NCBI GenBank assembly: GCA_938034715.1
Contig: CALHMM010000080.1
Span: forward strand, 1-5,734
Source: Minisyncoccota bacterium
Lineage (GTDB): Bacteria > Patescibacteriota > Minisyncoccia > Moranbacterales > GCA-2747515
Reading direction: 5' to 3'
DNA: 5,734 nucleotides
The notes beneath the pieces are model-generated. The model did no database searches. It saw only the letters and a list, made by a program, of their open reading frames with translations, and had not been told where the DNA came from. A program made the translations under genes and the position numbers. Shown here piece after piece: positions 1 to 5,402 of the stretch; the stretch's first letter is position 1, and each line of letters starts with the position of its first letter.

Positions 1-138
1 ATACTTGAATCAGACAAGCTAGGATCCCATGATCCTACAACGTGGCCAGAGCAGGCAATTCTCGCAAGAGACGGGAAATGGAAAGAACTAAAGTTATGGC
101 AAGATATCCTCGATGGCGGGGTACAACCCTCTAAGTAA
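1..138 (+). CDS. C-terminal end of an unrecognised protein (5' truncated by the window edge)
   Basis: Frame 1 is open from the first base to a TAA at 136-138 and gives 45 residues; the other two forward frames hit stops almost at once. The visible tail is hydrophilic and Trp-containing, with the segments HDPTTWPEQAI and WKELKLWQDILDGG, which looks like a folded helical C-terminus rather than a chance reading frame. There is no signal, membrane segment or repeat in the visible part. I do not recognise the family and assign no function. It runs in the same direction as everything downstream. The next plausible transcription stop is the hairpin at 282-308, so its mRNA would carry a 3' tail of about 140 bases. 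Confidence 0.7.
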   Translation: MLESDKLGSHDPTTWPEQAILARDGKWKELKLWQDILDGGVQPSK

Positions 139-281
139 ACAGCAAACTTACCATTGAGTAGATTAAATTTTCTCGTTTTTCATGACTCATCATAGACGGA
201 TAAAACTACTAACCACTTCTATTATTTCCAACTTTGATCTCACACAACCTAAGTGATTGCGACTAGAGCATTTCAGCATAT
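139..281 (+). other. AT-rich non-coding stretch, probable 3' untranslated region
   Basis: No reading frame of credible length or composition starts here, and no tRNA-like or riboswitch-like fold is apparent by eye. The stretch is pyrimidine- and AT-rich and lies between the stop of the truncated first gene and the terminator hairpin at 282-308. The simplest reading is a long 3' untranslated tail. A small RNA ending at that terminator cannot be excluded, but I see no convincing promoter for one. Confidence 0.4.
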
Positions 282-308
282 AAACACATTCATTAGGATG
301 TGTTTTTT
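282..308 (+). terminator. Rho-independent terminator
   Basis: AAACACATTC (282-291) pairs with GGATGTGTTT (296-305). This is a 10-bp stem with one T-G wobble and the tetraloop ATTA (292-295). The T-run 303-308 overlaps the 3' arm. The stem is AT-rich, so it is weaker than a GC-rich hairpin, but the arrangement is canonical. It would end transcription from the truncated first gene and insulates the unit that begins with the promoter at 368-396. Confidence 0.72.
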
Positions 309-319
309 GTACGATAACG

Positions 320-368
320 AGGAGTCCAATTTACTCTAACTAAACATAATGCGCAAATCTTTACTCCT
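320..368 (+). repeat. Short direct and inverted repeats upstream of the promoter at 368-396
   Basis: TTTACTC occurs at 330-336 and again at 360-366, exactly 30 bases apart. AGGAGT (320-325) and ACTCCT (363-368) form an inverted pair whose right arm abuts the -35 box. Together they could be an operator or an alternative RNA fold upstream of the small gene, but each element is short enough to arise by chance. Confidence 0.25.
354..368 (+). repeat. Copy 1 of a 15-base promoter-associated repeat
   Basis: CAAATCTTTACTCCT here is identical to 3077-3091. Both copies lie just upstream of an extended -10 promoter and are followed by a GACA. In this copy the repeat runs into the -35 box TAGACA (368-373). 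Confidence 0.5.
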
Positions 369-396
369 AGACAAAATAGAGAAATCATGCTATAGT
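368..396 (+). promoter_or_regulatory. Strong housekeeping (sigma-70 type) promoter with extended -10
   Basis: The -35 box TAGACA (368-373) is one base off TTGACA. A 17-base spacer leads to the -10 box TATAGT (391-396), preceded by the extended -10 TG at 388-389 (TGCTATAGT). Predicted initiation is near 402-404, which gives a leader of about 22 bases containing the AGAGGG ribosome binding site. This placement argues against the GTG at 398 as the start of the downstream gene. Confidence 0.82.
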
Positions 397-411
397 AGTG
401 TCAACGTATCT

Positions 412-417
412 AGAGGG
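412..417 (+). promoter_or_regulatory. Ribosome binding site that fixes the start of the small gene at GTG 425
   Basis: AGAGGG ends 7 bases before GTG 425, an ideal spacing. The longer in-frame GTG at 398 would sit directly after the -10 box and before the predicted transcription start, so it is very unlikely to be used. This is the only clearly strong SD-like site in the window. Confidence 0.75.
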
Positions 418-424
418 TTTAAAA

Positions 425-739
425 GTGATTACAAAATACAGCCACATCACCAAAGGCAGACGACCAAACGAAATTGCCATCATTGTTCACGGACAAGACG
501 CGAATGGCACAAAGAAAACCCTACGTCTGTTACAAGTCAACGGGAAATTTGTAAAAAACAAAGGACAAAGAGCAACGATGGATGTGTTTGTATCTGCAAT
601 GTCAGATTACAAGACGCAAACATTCGGTCAACAGCGATCGCCTGCAAGGGTGGCACAACCAAAGCTCTCAAGCAATCGTCAAATAATTGCTGCTGCCAGA
701 GCAAATGAGTCTCGACTCACTCGCATGGGTGTTATCTAG
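425..739 (+). CDS. Small basic protein of unknown function (104 residues), insulated single-gene unit
   Basis: I do not recognise this protein. From GTG 425 it encodes 104 residues. The N-terminal half looks beta-strand rich, with the hydrophobic stretch EIAIIVHGQD followed by TLRLLQVNGKFVKNKG. The C-terminal 40 residues are rich in Gln, Ser, Ala and Arg and look flexible or helical (RQIIAAARANESRLTRMG). It is strongly basic, has no cysteine, signal peptide or membrane segment, and is therefore probably cytoplasmic; nucleic-acid or ribosome association is possible but only inferred from charge. The start is chosen because of the AGAGGG site at 412-417 and the promoter at 368-396; an in-frame GTG at 398 would add nine residues. 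Terminators flank it on both sides, so it is transcribed alone and, judging by its promoter and SD, probably well expressed. Confidence 0.72.
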   Translation: MITKYSHITKGRRPNEIAIIVHGQDANGTKKTLRLLQVNGKFVKNKGQRATMDVFVSAMSDYKTQTFGQQRSPARVAQPKLSSNRQIIAAARANESRLTRMGVI

Positions 740-771
740 CAATAAACAACACTCTCCAGCACAACCAACGC

Positions 772-807
772 AAAAAGCCGATCTATTTAGATAATAGACG
801 GCTTTTT
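772..807 (+). terminator. Rho-independent terminator, possibly active in both directions
   Basis: AAAAAGCCG (772-780) pairs with CGGCTTTTT (799-807). After a bulged A at 781, TCTATT (782-787) pairs with AATAGA (793-798), with the loop TAGAT. The 15-bp stem ends in a T-run, and the matching A-run on the left arm would give a T-run on the other strand. It ends the 104-residue gene's transcript 33 bases after its TAG. Confidence 0.88.
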
Positions 808-832
808 CAATTCTTGCTTCCTATGACATAAT
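804..832 (+). promoter_or_regulatory. Promoter of rarA, predicted to make a leaderless mRNA
   Basis: The extended -10 element TGACATAAT (824-832; hexamer CATAAT 827-832) has a moderate -35 candidate TTTTCA (804-809) at exactly 17 bases. That -35 lies in the T-run of the preceding terminator. Counting +1 as the seventh base after the hexamer puts initiation at 839, the A of the rarA ATG. No SD-like sequence is present in the 20 bases before that ATG. Confidence 0.65.
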
Positions 833-838
833 ACGTAC

Positions 839-2077
839 ATGTCAATCCACACACCACTCGCAGATCGCATGAGACCAAAAAATCTCTCTTCCTACGTAGG
901 ACAGAGGCATCTTGTAGGTGAAAGAAAAGTCCTTGCTCAGCTCATAGAAAACGACGCGATCTGTTCTATGATACTGTGGGGTCCTCCTGGAACAGGGAAG
1001 ACGACCCTTGCGCGCATCATTGCAAATGAAACCCAAGCGAACTTCGTCCAACTCAGCGCCATCAACGCAGGAGTCAAAGATGTTCGGCTTGCAGTAGAAA
1101 AAGCCGAGAGCTTCGCCAGGCTAGGAACCAAAACCATACTCTTTATCGACGAGGTCCATCGTTTTAATAAAGCACAGCAAGACGCATTTTTACCAAGCGT
1201 GGAAGATGGCACCATCACCCTGATCGGAGCTACGACAGAAAATCCAAGTTTCGAAATAAACAATGCACTCCTCTCTCGAACACGAACATTTGTTCTCGAG
1301 ACACTTAAACAACAAGAAATAATCCAGATCATTGACCAAGCCCTCACTGATACAGAAAATGGTTTTGGAGGAATTCTAAAAGAATCGAAAGTCGTCTTCA
1401 AAAACAAAGCAAAAGAATATCTCGCTCACATGGTCAGTGGCGACGCTAGGTCTGCCCTCAATGCACTCGAACTTTCCATACAACTGATTAAGCAATCCGA
1501 CAAAGCCAAAGGAGAGATCACCAAGGAGGTCATCGACCAAGCACTCCAAAAATCAAACCTCCTCTACGATAGAGCGGGGGAAGAGCACTACAACATCATA
1601 AGTGCGCTTCACAAATCTATGCGCGGAGGAGATGCCAATGCTTCCGTCTACTGGCTCAATAGAATGCTCGAAGGGGGAGAAGATCCGCTGTACATCGCTA
1701 GACGTATCGTACGATTTGCCTCTGAGGACATTGGTCTAGCCAACAGTTTCGCCCTACCACAAGCTACCGCAGCCTATGATGCATGTAGGTTTATCGGTAT
1801 GCCAGAATGTGGTGTAAACCTCACTCAAGCAGTCGTCTACATGGCCAAAAGCAAAAAATCAATCGCTGTCTATGAGGCCTACAACCAGTCGTTAAATGAC
1901 GTAAAAGAAAAAGGAAACCTCCCAGTGCCACTGCACCTCAGAAATGCTCCCACAAAACTCATGAAAGAAGTAGGCTACGGCAAAGGCTACAAATACACTC
2001 CAAAAGCCTCACAAGACGAAAACAAAGCTCAAGAATTTCTCCCTGAAGAATTGAAAGATAAGAAATACATTCACTAA
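839..2077 (+). CDS. rarA: Replication-associated recombination protein A (RarA/MgsA, AAA+ ATPase)
   Basis: This is a cytoplasmic AAA+ ATPase related to clamp loaders. The family (bacterial RarA/MgsA, eukaryotic Mgs1/WRNIP1) acts at stalled replication forks as a homotetramer that binds SSB and DNA ends. All family landmarks are present in 412 residues: the N-terminal PLADRMRPKNLSSYVGQ, Walker A GPPGTGKT (48-55), Walker B LFIDEVHRF with D104/E105, sensor 1 GATTENPSF (130-138), arginine finger SRTR (R147), and sensor 2 GDARSALNALE (201-211). The C-terminal tetramerisation part carries MRGGDANASVYWLNRML (261-277), then ARRIVRFASEDIGLA (287-301) and HLRNAPTKLMKEVGYG (366-381). Length is close to the usual value for the family. 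ATG 839 is the only possible start: an in-frame TGA lies at 824-826 and the conserved N-terminus begins at residue 6. It is followed after 9 bases by the peptidase gene, so the two probably share a transcript. Confidence 0.97.
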   Translation: MSIHTPLADRMRPKNLSSYVGQRHLVGERKVLAQLIENDAICSMILWGPPGTGKTTLARIIANETQANFVQLSAINAGVKDVRLAVEKAESFARLGTKTILFIDEVHRFNKAQQDAFLPSVEDGTITLIGATTENPSFEINNALLSRTRTFVLETLKQQEIIQIIDQALTDTENGFGGILKESKVVFKNKAKEYLAHMVSGDARSALNALELSIQLIKQSDKAKGEITKEVIDQALQKSNLLYDRAGEEHYNIISALHKSMRGGDANASVYWLNRMLEGGEDPLYIARRIVRFASEDIGLANSFALPQATAAYDACRFIGMPECGVNLTQAVVYMAKSKKSIAVYEAYNQSLNDVKEKGNLPVPLHLRNAPTKLMKEVGYGKGYKYTPKASQDENKAQEFLPEELKDKKYIH

Positions 2078-2086
2078 TCATGTTTT

Positions 2087-3070
2087 ATGATCAAAAAAGT
2101 TATTCTAGGTATCATTGCGATCGGATTACTCATGTATTGCATCGTCTTCGCACTAGTCAGAAATCCAATAATTTCCACAAAGGAAAGTACATCTCCAGAA
2201 ACGTCCATAAGTCAAAACAATCTAAAGTCACATGTGAATTTCCTCACAGACATCACGCCATCTAGAAATGCTCATAACATTGAATCTCTCAACAAAGCGA
2301 GAGATTACATTGTAAAAGAAATGAGCAATTATAGCTGTGAGCTAGAACTACAAAATTATACCGTAGATGAAAATGAGTACACAAATGTGATCTGTTCTTT
2401 TGGGGCACAATTCTCCGAAACTGTCATTCTCGGAGCTCACTATGACGTTCATTATGACAACAACCCTGGTGCCGATGACAACGCTAGTGGGGTCGCTGGC
2501 ATACTAGAGGTCGCCAGATTACTCTCCGAAAGCAACCAACAGCTCAAACACCGCATCGATATCATTGCTTACACCTTAGAAGAGCTGCCGCACTTCAAGA
2601 GTGATTCCATGGGTAGTCGAGTCCATGCTAAAAACATGAAACAAACAAACAGAGACATAAAACTAATGATCAGCGCTGAAATGATAGGATATTTCTCAGA
2701 CGAGAAGAACTCTCAAAAATTTCCCATACCAGGCATGAATCTACTATATCCGACAACTGCAGATTTCATTGCGGTAATAGGAAGATTTCAGGATAGGCAG
2801 CCAGTTAGGCAGGTCAAGAAGCATCTCTCTACAGGATCAGATATCGATGTATATTCACTCAATGCACCAAGCAAACTCCAAGAGATTACTTTTTCAGATC
2901 ATGCTTCGTATTGGGGCGAAGGTTTTGACGCGGTTATGGTAACTGACACGAGCTTCATGCGAAACCAAAATTACCATGAGCCGACGGACACAGTAGACAC
3001 TCTAGATTTCACTAGAATGACAGAAGTAACCAGAGGTCTCTACCATGTAGTGACAAAAATCGAAAAGTAG
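2087..3070 (+). CDS. M28-family zinc peptidase, membrane-anchored (probable aminopeptidase)
   Basis: This is a 327-residue protein with an uncleaved-looking N-terminal membrane anchor (residues 5-24, after MIKK) and an extracytoplasmic M28 catalytic domain. M28 enzymes are co-catalytic zinc exopeptidases that usually release N-terminal amino acids. The expected metal and catalytic residues are in order: H118 and D120 in GAHYDVHYD, D131 in PGADDNASG, E165/E166 in TLEELPHF (general base and ligand), E198 in SAEMIGYFSDE, and H297 in NYHEPTDTVDTLDF. E198 occupies the site that is usually Asp. The characteristic SDHASYW segment is at 270-276. ATG 2087 has no visible SD; it lies 9 bases after the rarA stop, so translation may be coupled, and no promoter is evident. 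The substrate is unknown. Peptide scavenging by an organism with few biosynthetic pathways is plausible but inferred. It could also be a glutaminyl cyclase-like fold member, which the sequence alone does not exclude. Confidence 0.9.
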   Translation: MIKKVILGIIAIGLLMYCIVFALVRNPIISTKESTSPETSISQNNLKSHVNFLTDITPSRNAHNIESLNKARDYIVKEMSNYSCELELQNYTVDENEYTNVICSFGAQFSETVILGAHYDVHYDNNPGADDNASGVAGILEVARLLSESNQQLKHRIDIIAYTLEELPHFKSDSMGSRVHAKNMKQTNRDIKLMISAEMIGYFSDEKNSQKFPIPGMNLLYPTTADFIAVIGRFQDRQPVRQVKKHLSTGSDIDVYSLNAPSKLQEITFSDHASYWGEGFDAVMVTDTSFMRNQNYHEPTDTVDTLDFTRMTEVTRGLYHVVTKIEK

Positions 3071-3076
3071 AAACCA

Positions 3077-3091
3077 CAAATCTTTACTCCT
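3077..3091 (+). repeat. Copy 2 of a 15-base promoter-associated repeat
   Basis: Identical to 354-368 (CAAATCTTTACTCCT). Here it ends 7 bases before the -10 hexamer of the helicase promoter, whereas copy 1 ends 22 bases before its -10. Its position relative to the promoter core is therefore not conserved, which weakens a simple -35 explanation. Confidence 0.5.
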
Positions 3092-3095
3092 GACA

Positions 3096-3104
3096 TGTTA
3101 TAAT
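3096..3104 (+). promoter_or_regulatory. Extended -10 promoter of the PIF1-like helicase, predicted leaderless
   Basis: TGTTATAAT is a perfect extended -10 element (TG at 3096-3097, TATAAT at 3099-3104). No good -35 box lies 16-18 bases upstream. The seventh base after the hexamer is T3111 and the next is A3112, the first base of the helicase ATG. Initiation on that purine would give an mRNA with no leader. No SD precedes the ATG. Confidence 0.72.
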
Positions 3105-3111
3105 CGTCACT

Positions 3112-4848
3112 ATGAAACAAACAACAGCACTCGACATACTAAAGGAAGGTAATAACGTTTTTCTTACAGGAGCGCCAGGAGCAGGCAAAACACATGTTAT
3201 CAATCAGTATATCGACTATCTAAAATCTCATGAAATTCCACTATGCGTAACAGCTTCCACAGGTATTGCGGCTAGCCACATTGGCGGCATAACACTCCAC
3301 TCCTTCAGTGGAATCGGCATCGCAAATAGCCTCAGTGATAAGGAAATTAAACAAATCCTCACTAAACAACACATCAGCAGCCGTCTGCGAAAAATTAAAG
3401 TTCTCATTGTTGACGAAATCTCCATGGTGAGTCCATTTGTCTTTACTACGGTAAACACTATCCTCCAAAAAGCTAGAGGTAATGATGATCCATTTGGAGG
3501 CGTTCAGCTCGTTATGAGTGGTGACTTTTTCCAACTACCACCCGTGGTCAAGCCTATGCAGACTGCACAAGATGATTTCGGAGATTTCCAAGATGATCAA
3601 TCATTGATGGCACGATACGTATGGCAAACACCTCAATGGAATGAGCTGGGGTTATCTATTTGCTATCTACATGAAAAGTTTCGTCATGAAGACGAAGAAT
3701 TTATAAAGATTCTAGAAGAAATACGTATCGGAGAAGTGAGTGATGATTCCAAGGCCATACTTGAAGAATGTTACGAACGAGAAATCGAACATATGAAGTT
3801 CATGCGCTTATACACGCACAATGCTGACGTAGATCGCATAAACTCGCAAGAGCTTACAAAACTTCCAGGAGAAAAGAAGGTCTTCAGAGCAGGCACCAAA
3901 GGGAATCCAAAAATTATTGAAAGCATCTTTGGTGCAACACTCATCCAACCAATGTGCCCCTTAAAAATAGGAGCCCTCGTCATATTCATTAAAAACAATC
4001 ATGAAAAAGGGTATGTCAATGGAACAATGGGCGAGGTCATAGACTATGAAAATGGATCTGGGCTTCCAATTGTCAAAACATTTTCAGGACAAATAATCGT
4101 AGCAGAACCAGAACAATGGCTCAGAGAAAATGAAAAAGAAGAGATTCTTGGGGGAGTGAAGCAAATTCCACTCCGACTTGCTTGGGCCTTAACAATCCAC
4201 AAATCACAAGGAATGACAATTGACGCTGCAGAAGTAGATCTCACCAAATCGTTTGAGGTAGGCCAGGGATACGTTGCACTATCACGAATCCGATCCCTTG
4301 AGGGACTTCGACTTCTAGGTGTAAATGATATGGCTTTAACCGTCGACAAGGACATCATAGAATTTGATAAGGAATTGATAGAATTATCAGACATACTAGT
4401 AGATGATAGAAATCAAATATCAACTGAGCAAATTAAAGAAAACAGAGAAAACTTCATCTTAGAAAATGGAGGAACACTCGAAATAAAATCGCACAAACAA
4501 AAAAACACAAACAAAAAAACAACAACGCAAGAAAAGACCAAAGAGCTATTCGACCTGGGAGTTCCCCTTGAAGAAATAGCCAGCAAAAGAAATCTAACAC
4601 TAACAACAGTAATTTCACATATCGAAAAATTGATTGCACAAAATGAAATTCAGATAACTCCAGCAACTTTAAAAATATCTCAAAAAACAGTCGATCAAAT
4701 ACACCAGTCTCAACAAAAGTTAATCAAGCAAAACGACCCTAAAACAATCTCACAAGATGGGAGAGTAAAACTTACTGCAATCTTTGATAACTTAAATAAT
4801 AAATATTCTTATGAAGAAATTCGACTAGCACTTCTACTGAAGAAATGA
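3112..4848 (+). CDS. PIF1-family SF1B DNA helicase with C-terminal helix-turn-helix (HTH_40-like) region
   Basis: This is a 578-residue cytoplasmic ATP-dependent helicase. PIF1 enzymes move 5'-3' on single-stranded DNA and clear G-quadruplexes, R-loops and stalled forks. Motifs are in order: Walker A GAPGAGKT (20-27), motif Ia TASTGIAASHIGG (47-59) with TLHSFSGIG (61-69), motif II LIVDEISM (98-105), motif III GDFFQLPPV (137-145), FRHEDEEF (190-197), motif V ALTIHKSQGMTID (359-371) and motif VI GYVALSRIRSLEGLRL (386-401) with arginine finger R392. A Lys/Asn/Thr-rich linker (about 455-473) leads to a helical C-terminus. There, TKELFDLGVPLEEIASKRNL (476-495) followed by TTVISHIEKL resembles the HTH_40 domain found at the end of RecQ helicases and probably binds DNA. 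ATG 3112 is certain as the start because an in-frame TGA lies at 3091-3093. It has its own promoter and ends with TGA. Confidence 0.94.
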   Translation: MKQTTALDILKEGNNVFLTGAPGAGKTHVINQYIDYLKSHEIPLCVTASTGIAASHIGGITLHSFSGIGIANSLSDKEIKQILTKQHISSRLRKIKVLIVDEISMVSPFVFTTVNTILQKARGNDDPFGGVQLVMSGDFFQLPPVVKPMQTAQDDFGDFQDDQSLMARYVWQTPQWNELGLSICYLHEKFRHEDEEFIKILEEIRIGEVSDDSKAILEECYEREIEHMKFMRLYTHNADVDRINSQELTKLPGEKKVFRAGTKGNPKIIESIFGATLIQPMCPLKIGALVIFIKNNHEKGYVNGTMGEVIDYENGSGLPIVKTFSGQIIVAEPEQWLRENEKEEILGGVKQIPLRLAWALTIHKSQGMTIDAAEVDLTKSFEVGQGYVALSRIRSLEGLRLLGVNDMALTVDKDIIEFDKELIELSDILVDDRNQISTEQIKENRENFILENGGTLEIKSHKQKNTNKKTTTQEKTKELFDLGVPLEEIASKRNLTLTTVISHIEKLIAQNEIQITPATLKISQKTVDQIHQSQQKLIKQNDPKTISQDGRVKLTAIFDNLNNKYSYEEIRLALLLKK

Positions 4849-4853
4849 GATAT

Positions 4854-4882
4854 TTTACTACTAGAAAAATCTTATGTATACT
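4854..4882 (+). promoter_or_regulatory. Possible promoter for the two downstream membrane-protein genes
   Basis: TTTACT (4854-4859) and TATACT (4877-4882) are separated by 17 bases; each box matches consensus at four or five of six positions. Initiation would fall near A4889. That is after ATG 4874 and 18 bases before ATG 4907, so if this promoter is real the downstream protein starts at 4907. The 8-base direct repeat TACTAGAA (4859-4866 and 4879-4886) overlaps it. Confidence 0.4.
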
Positions 4883-4886
4883 AGAA
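4859..4886 (+). repeat. 8-base direct repeat with 20-base period
   Basis: TACTAGAA occurs at 4859-4866 and 4879-4886, a period close to two turns of the DNA helix. The copies flank and overlap the candidate -10 box at 4877-4882, so they could be repressor half-sites. In AT-rich intergenic DNA chance is also a fair explanation. Confidence 0.25.
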
Positions 4887-5398
4887 GTACAATTCAAAAT
4901 AAAAATATGCTTACCCTACGAGAAATCAGTGATACCAAACTCCTCTTAATCCTTACTGGATTGCTAGGAGTTTTTTTATATGGTCTTACATATCCACTAA
5001 AGCTTCATGCACAGCAAAACACCAGGGAAGAGAATAGCCAGAAAGCACAAGAGCAATCAAAAAAATCCAATCTCGAGAAACGTATTCTAAGGGTTCAAAA
5101 AAGCATTAAAGTCAAAGATGCAGCTATAAGTTACCTAAATCAGTCGTTAGCACAGAAAGAGAAAAGGAAGCGTTTAAGCGCTCCAGAACTAAAATTGGTC
5201 AAAATAGCAAGTGAAAATTTCAAAGAACAGACAGAAATGCTCAGACAGCAACAAAAAGCATACCTGGAGTATTTGAAGCAAGAAACTACAGAAATATCAG
5301 AAGACACAAAGATCATTGAATCATTCAAAAAAAACATCTACAAGTACCAACAGGGAGTCTACTACTCATTTTGGGAAACACATAATCTAATGGAATAA
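4874..5398 (+). CDS. Exported or membrane-anchored coiled-coil protein of unknown function
   Basis: I do not recognise the family. From ATG 4874 it encodes 174 residues. A charged N-terminus is followed by a hydrophobic segment (about 23-40, LLLILTGLLGVFLYGL), then PLKLHAQQN, where a signal peptidase cut after A46 is possible; otherwise the segment is a membrane anchor. Residues 49-160 are almost entirely Lys, Glu, Gln, Leu and Ser, with hydrophobic residues spaced as in coiled coils, and contain no cysteine. The tail is aromatic (YKYQQGVYYSFWETHNLME). An in-frame ATG at 4907 would remove 11 residues and keep the hydrophobic segment; the candidate promoter at 4854-4882 favours it, but neither start has an SD. 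The gene follows the helicase by 25 bases and precedes the next membrane-protein gene by 4. An extracytoplasmic scaffold, or a partner of the next protein, is a guess from this layout. Confidence 0.72.
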   Translation: MYTRSTIQNKNMLTLREISDTKLLLILTGLLGVFLYGLTYPLKLHAQQNTREENSQKAQEQSKKSNLEKRILRVQKSIKVKDAAISYLNQSLAQKEKRKRLSAPELKLVKIASENFKEQTEMLRQQQKAYLEYLKQETTEISEDTKIIESFKKNIYKYQQGVYYSFWETHNLME

Positions 5399-5402
5399 TT
5401 CT

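Noticed and set aside
182..190. Short palindrome ATGACTCAT
   Set aside because: Nine bases with 4-base arms, no second copy and no adjacent promoter; expected by chance.
257..284. TTGCGA-N16-TATAAA promoter-like pair
   Set aside because: It overlaps the terminator stem and would initiate inside the hairpin; the transcript would lead to no start codon with suitable signals. Treated as coincidence in AT-rich DNA.
318..324. Strong SD-like CGAGGAG
   Set aside because: No ATG, GTG or TTG lies at a usable distance downstream, and it lies upstream of the promoter for the next gene.
349..708. 119-codon forward frame overlapping the small gene
   Set aside because: It starts upstream of the strong promoter, has no SD, and its product is a Cys/Arg/Lys-rich string typical of an out-of-frame translation. 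The frame from 425 has better composition and proper signals.
937..1407. 156-codon reverse-strand frame inside rarA
   Set aside because: It is antisense to the conserved RarA core; the forward frame is certain, and the reverse product is Ser/Val-rich shadow sequence.
2080..2265. 61-codon forward frame starting 7 bases before the peptidase ATG
   Set aside because: It overlaps the peptidase gene in another frame, has no family features, and its product looks random (His/Arg/Lys/Ser-rich).
4044..4394. 116-codon reverse-strand frame inside the helicase gene
   Set aside because: It lies opposite helicase motifs V and VI and has no start signals; its existence follows from the codon use of the real gene.
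4454..4666. 70-codon reverse-strand frame with very hydrophobic product
   Set aside because: The hydrophobicity (Phe/Leu runs) comes from reading the Lys-rich linker of the helicase backwards (AAA/AAG giving TTT/CTT), not from a membrane protein.
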